Under the pieces are notes generated by a model, which searched no databases, had not been told where the DNA came from, and was given only the letters and a program-made list of their open reading frames with translations. From Paenibacillus sp. FSL K6-3182 (GTDB lineage Bacteria > Bacillota > Bacilli > Paenibacillales > Paenibacillaceae): 64,000 nt of DNA. Positions within the stretch are counted from its first letter, which is position 1. Each line of letters begins with the position of its first letter. The stretch is taken from the NCBI RefSeq assembly GCF_037976325.1, contig NZ_CP150265.1, forward strand, positions 1,607,501-1,671,500. The letters are read 5' to 3'. Position numbers and translations under genes: made by a program. This document shows, one piece after another, positions 61,001-64,000 of the stretch.

Positions 61001-64000
61001 CTTCAGGATTTCAACGGCCGGAGGCTGTTGAAAAACAAAGCTACCGGACATCTATTGACGCTACAAGCAGATGGTCTGGCGGCAATCGCGGGTGAGGCTA
61101 TAGGCATTGATGCGTCACAATGGACGATTGAGGATCGTACTGGCTATAAACGGATGATAAATGCTTCGCAGAAAGACGGATTGCTGCTGCTAACGGCTGG
61201 CAAGCTGCAATACGGTACGCCGAGTCAAGCGGATGAGGCGCTTTGGCAGTTTGAGCCCGTTGCCTCCAATCAGCGATATGAAGCAGAGAACGCTTTTATG
61301 TCTGGCGGCATGAAGGTAAGTAAGGAGTTAACAGGCTTTAAAGGTGCAAGGTATGCTGGGAACTTCACAGAAACGGGAGATAAAATCAGCTTTACTGTTC
61401 ATGCTGGGGCAGCAGGCAGCTATTTAACGGAGCTTCGTTCCTTGAACGTCACCGATGTGCCAAGCCAGCTTAGCCTGTATGTGAATGGCATACGGATCAA
61501 ACAAGTGGCGTTTAATGCAGCTGGAGAAAAACAAAGCTGGTCCGAAGCGGTTATTGAAATGCAGCTGCGCAGCGGAATTAATACGATTACGCTGCAAAAG
61601 GATTCAACGGATTCGGGGCAAGTATGGCTGGATAGCCTTCTAGTCAGACAAAGCATCGGCATTGCTTACCGCGGAGCGACAGTTCCATACATTACCTATG
61701 AAGCGGAACATGGATTAACGAACGGTGAGCTGATTGGACCGTCGCGCAGCTATCGCGAAATCGCTTCTGAGGCATCGGGCAGGCAGGCGGTTAAGCTGGT
61801 AGATGAAGGTGATTATGTACAATTTACATTAGCAAAGGCGGCTAATTCACTTGTGCTGCGTTATGTCATCCCAGACAGCGCAGACGGGGCTGGACGAAAC
61901 GAAACGTTGGGCCTGTACGTAAACGGAGAATTTAAGCAAAATTTAGAGCTTAGCTCGAAGCATGGCTGGGAGTACGGCAGCTATCCATGGTCTAATGATC
62001 CAAAGCAGGGCAATGCACATCGTTTCTTCGATGAAATACATGCTTTGATCGGTGATATACCCGCAGGAGCTACGATCCGTCTGCAGAAGGATGCGGAGAA
62101 TGCGGCAGATTATTATGTCATTGACCTTGTCGATATGGAGCAGGTGGAAGGTCCGTTTGCAAAGCCTGATGGATTCCTGTCAGTTGCCGAATACGGAGCT
62201 GTACCTGGTGATGGCATTGATGATTCGGCAGCGTTCCATTCTGCAATGAATGCAGCCAAAGAACAAGGGAAAGGCGTATGGTTCCCTCAAGGGGTATTTG
62301 AGCTTAAGGCTGATGTGATTGAATTGGATCAAATCACTATTCGCGGCGCAGGGATGTGGTATACGTCACTGATCGGTGCGAGGTTTATTGGCAAAGGCGC
62401 TAATATTGGCGTATATGATCTACTCATCGACGGCGACCTGAATATCCGTGATGATGAAGCGTTGACCCATGCTTTTTATGGCGGCTTCGGCAAAGGCTCG
62501 GTCATTCAGAATGTTTGGGTAGAACATTCAAAAACAGGGCTATGGCTGTCCAAGGTAAGGGGCAGCGACGAAATAACGGATGGCCTGCATATGGTTGGCC
62601 TTCGTTTGCGCAATTTGATGGCCGACGGCATCAACTTCTCCGTGGGCACGAGCAATAGTGTGATGGAGCAATCGGATATCCGATATCCAGGCGACGATGG
62701 TTTGGCGATGTGGTCGGCGGAAGGACGCGCAAGCATCAACAATACGGCGCGTTTTAATACGGTGGCTTTGCCTTGGCTGGCCGATAACTTCGTTATTTTT
62801 GGCGGGCAAGACAATAAGCTTCAAGATAACATCGGTACAGATACAATTACGAACGGAGCGGGCATTGCCGTATCGACACGCTTTAATCCTGTGGCATTCA
62901 GCGGCACAACGGTAGTGGAGCGCAATACACTGGTTCGTACGGGCAGCGCTGACTCTGCGTACAACATTAACTTAGGTGCGATCTGGATTTTTGCTGGCGA
63001 GAAGGATTTGAACGGCGAAGTCATTGTACGGGACAACGTCGCACTGGACAGTACGTATGCCGGTTTAATTGTACACGGCGGCGGATTCAGCATTAATCAT
63101 GTGAAGCTTCATAATATCGTGCTCGACGGAATGGGTACAAACGGAATAGATGTGACAAGCGGGGTGTCGGGCAATATTCAGGTGGATAATGTCATTGTGC
63201 GTGGCGAGCGGATAGCGACACTGGCAAGCTCAAATGATCAATTATCGTTCACCGAGCAAAATGAGGGTTTTGCCAATCGTCCGAAGCCATTCCGCATAGC
63301 TCTAGAGAATGGCGATAGAGGACCGCTGTCGTTGACTGTGGGTGATACAAAAGCCATAAAGGTGTTTGATCAAGCAGGCGTCGATGTCACAGCGGATGCG
63401 ATCATATCGATTGCGCAAGCAGACATTGCGGCTATTAGTGAAGATAGACAGCTTCGCGCACTAAAGATCGGCCAAACGGCACTTACCGTGTCTCATGGCT
63501 CGCAAAGCAGAGTGTATACGGTGGAAGTGAAGGCGGCCGTTTTGCCAGAGGAAGGTAATGAAGGCAGCACTGGCGGTTCAGGCTCAGGTCAAGGTCAAAT
63601 CGGCGGTGCGATTAATACAGCGCAAAATGACAGCAAGCTAAAGACAGATGCCGCAAGCAAGCTTGAGCGGATCATCTTCGCCAAAGGTACGTTAACATCA
63701 AATGGAGAACTCTCCTTCTCCGCACAAGCTCTTCTTGACGCGCTTAAGAGCAGTCCAAATGCGATTGTCGTCATGGAGCAGGGTACAGCTTCGTATGAAT
63801 TCCCGCTGGAGCTTGCAAACGGCGTTCTGGAGGAGGCAAAGCTTGCGAATAACGGTAAGCTAATTGTAACTTTCTCAATCAAGCCGGTTAGTCAACAAGT
63901 GCTTGATAACATTCGGGCGAAAGCCAAAGCAGCAGGTTTTGAGCTTGCAGGTGATCCTGTTGATTTTATTATTTCCGTCTCGGATGGAAGCACATCAGCA
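58100..64000 (+). CDS. Secreted alpha-1,3-glucanase-like GH87 protein, partial (3' end outside)
   Basis: At least 1967 codons without stop from ATG 58100 (GGGGAGG upstream) to the window end. Signal peptide residues 1-25. Seven tandem modules of 128-156 residues begin at about 49, 190, 333, 479, 621, 776 and 932, each with LYE near the start and a [KR]N-ATGHY motif mid-way; they resemble ricin/fascin-type beta-trefoils. Next come two carbohydrate-binding-like beta-sandwiches (~1060-1185, ~1200-1350), then a right-handed beta-helix with VAEYGAVPGDG and the GH87-type acidic residues Asp1509 (ADGIN) and Asp1532-Asp1533 (GDDGL), an Ig-like domain (~1740-1815), a Ser/Gly linker and an unfinished C-terminal module, probably before surface-anchoring SLH repeats. 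Substrate alpha-1,3-glucan is inferred from the catalytic part. Confidence 0.88.
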   Translation, partial: MKRARSILAFMLALLLMLMAVPVYADETAVVSEGGGQPEAAVSSVTDSTYVRIQNKWQSNYLYEDENGIVRYGFPSYEDESSQWLIEEHDGNKRIQNRATGHYITVSEVGKRRDALISREITESTLADQWTIHASSREGYVVIKSATVPENANLVIHQEDLLGFAEVSNDINITFESPQWALEPVESAAPIRLANKFRAGQYLYEGANGFVDFGEVPAADRKSHWVLVPGATPDSYRIKNRATGHYITQGIDYEPIKAIGLDNTNKSEWLVADTAGGDFITFQNVAAYQAVPSTIYVLNTQFSDDKHVRSNSWSVLDRDNAHWRIELAPDTQPYRIVNFTNEKVGTAYLYEDAGLAKVGALTTQAGQKSFYQWVREDFNGKKRLRNLATGHYVTRAGVNEISDPLKVSSLTESSAEDQWSFSKSAIYDDYQSIQSYVGQGEHLHIQDNTGAAQASAIQPNENAAQWLFEDPAFSGDGSPQYIRIQNEWQNFFLYEDAAGQLKYGNVSEGDYKGQWLVERFNGRKRIQNRATGHYINLQNMKDGRMDVSEVADDWTSAIWVIEDAGGSKLIHSLQDANDVIGQQKYISLQNLTKYAEYGVINPGWGSPKWKFIPVTDAALTNVRLKNKQTGSYLYEMTAEGDDQGKVKYGDLPETDLSSVWYLERTGDGPTSVRLKNLKTGHYVSMEHVGGDVEKDAPTQQIIAQGGIHESWGSVKWNMEPGSSDKFVVLRSGWARHFLYSDGEGYTKVSKLVTDSDSAQYAVEPLALPAKPLPEAPIRIKNKANGQFLYENNGGIVLYGNLAENNGYSHWIIESEGGKQRLKNRATGHYMTMTGDYAFIESKQAIQGDAFLEWAVESTPSGAEYMIRSLNGKYDDELIHVQNNAGYAERGLYPASFGSVQWTFENAPEQFETPSMGEEKTNDTATPTFDDTNYIRIKEKSGTGYLYENSGKVLSGSVRADNASSQWLLQDFNGRRLLKNKATGHLLTLQADGLAAIAGEAIGIDASQWTIEDRTGYKRMINASQKDGLLLLTAGKLQYGTPSQADEALWQFEPVASNQRYEAENAFMSGGMKVSKELTGFKGARYAGNFTETGDKISFTVHAGAAGSYLTELRSLNVTDVPSQLSLYVNGIRIKQVAFNAAGEKQSWSEAVIEMQLRSGINTITLQKDSTDSGQVWLDSLLVRQSIGIAYRGATVPYITYEAEHGLTNGELIGPSRSYREIASEASGRQAVKLVDEGDYVQFTLAKAANSLVLRYVIPDSADGAGRNETLGLYVNGEFKQNLELSSKHGWEYGSYPWSNDPKQGNAHRFFDEIHALIGDIPAGATIRLQKDAENAADYYVIDLVDMEQVEGPFAKPDGFLSVAEYGAVPGDGIDDSAAFHSAMNAAKEQGKGVWFPQGVFELKADVIELDQITIRGAGMWYTSLIGARFIGKGANIGVYDLLIDGDLNIRDDEALTHAFYGGFGKGSVIQNVWVEHSKTGLWLSKVRGSDEITDGLHMVGLRLRNLMADGINFSVGTSNSVMEQSDIRYPGDDGLAMWSAEGRASINNTARFNTVALPWLADNFVIFGGQDNKLQDNIGTDTITNGAGIAVSTRFNPVAFSGTTVVERNTLVRTGSADSAYNINLGAIWIFAGEKDLNGEVIVRDNVALDSTYAGLIVHGGGFSINHVKLHNIVLDGMGTNGIDVTSGVSGNIQVDNVIVRGERIATLASSNDQLSFTEQNEGFANRPKPFRIALENGDRGPLSLTVGDTKAIKVFDQAGVDVTADAIISIAQADIAAISEDRQLRALKIGQTALTVSHGSQSRVYTVEVKAAVLPEEGNEGSTGGSGSGQGQIGGAINTAQNDSKLKTDAASKLERIIFAKGTLTSNGELSFSAQALLDALKSSPNAIVVMEQGTASYEFPLELANGVLEEAKLANNGKLIVTFSIKPVSQQVLDNIRAKAKAAGFELAGDPVDFIISVSDGSTSA
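58244..61276 (+). repeat. Seven tandem module-coding repeats in the glucanase gene
   Basis: Degenerate direct repeats of about 385-470 bases starting near 58244, 58667, 59096, 59534, 59960, 60425 and 60893. Recognised at protein level by LYE and [KR]N-ATGHY; DNA identity between copies is limited, so duplication is not recent. Confidence 0.85.

Overview
The window reads as chromosomal DNA of an endospore-forming, low-to-mid GC Firmicute, most likely Paenibacillus or a close relative (Paenibacillaceae). The grounds are strong AGGAGG-type ribosome binding sites with frequent TTG/GTG starts, an SspI spore protein, LiaSR/PspA and GbsR/OpuA modules, two YesM/YesN-controlled sugar ABC loci, and a very large modular secreted glycanase. 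No phage genes, transposases, integrases or CRISPR array were seen.

Layout. 1-2900: the 3' part of a 23S rRNA gene, no 5S gene behind it, then a 16-gene tRNA array ending at a strong terminator. 2900-6620: two ABC exporters around a YtrA-type GntR regulator. 6650-15600: a YesM/YesN two-component pair, two sugar permeases and two closely related binding lipoproteins, the second with its own promoter. 15600-20480: an NlpC/P60 wall hydrolase, then an envelope-stress cluster (LiaI-like, PspA, PspC, second PspA, LiaS, LiaR). 20480-22570: divergent mobB and moeA; moeA has a 12-residue repeat tail and a sharp internal GC shift. 22700-25000: two unrecognised proteins and a YwmB-like protein. 25100-29620: zwf, prfC and a murG-type glycosyltransferase. 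29650-33980: a LacI-type regulator with two Gfo/Idh/MocA dehydrogenases and a ThuA-like protein, probably a sugar-derivative catabolic operon. 33980-38440: a repeat-rich spacer, then the glycine betaine importer opuA (ATPase, permease, binding protein), divergent from gbsR.

38580-43500: an orphan phnM-like hydrolase, sspI, a KtrA-like K+ channel regulator, a TrmH-type rRNA methylase, a Cu/Zn superoxide dismutase, a GNAT acetyltransferase and a NUDIX hydrolase. 43570-45940: an ABC-F ATPase behind a 47-codon leader ORF and an intrinsic terminator, which looks like an attenuator. 46030-53920: an HD-GYP phosphodiesterase, then a second YesM/YesN pair with two permeases and a binding lipoprotein. 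53930-57940: a YiaA/B-type membrane protein and a Fur-type iron cluster in which an AraC regulator and a siderophore-binding lipoprotein lie in one uninterrupted reading frame, with a Fur-controlled promoter inside it, followed by a type 2 ferredoxin-NADP reductase. 58100-64000: a secreted GH87-type alpha-1,3-glucanase with seven tandem ~140-residue N-terminal modules, running off the window end.

The common thread is polysaccharide use and envelope homeostasis: a secreted glucanase, two sensor-controlled oligosaccharide importers, a LacI-controlled dehydrogenase operon, osmoprotectant and potassium control, and an envelope-stress module. The least expected items are the AraC/lipoprotein shared frame with an internal Fur box, the ABC-F leader, the TAACGAAC four-copy element, the hairpin repeat inside opuA, the compositional break in moeA, and the seven-module glucanase. 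Coordinates and starts were set by reading codons and ribosome binding sites; family names rest on motif recognition, not on searches.
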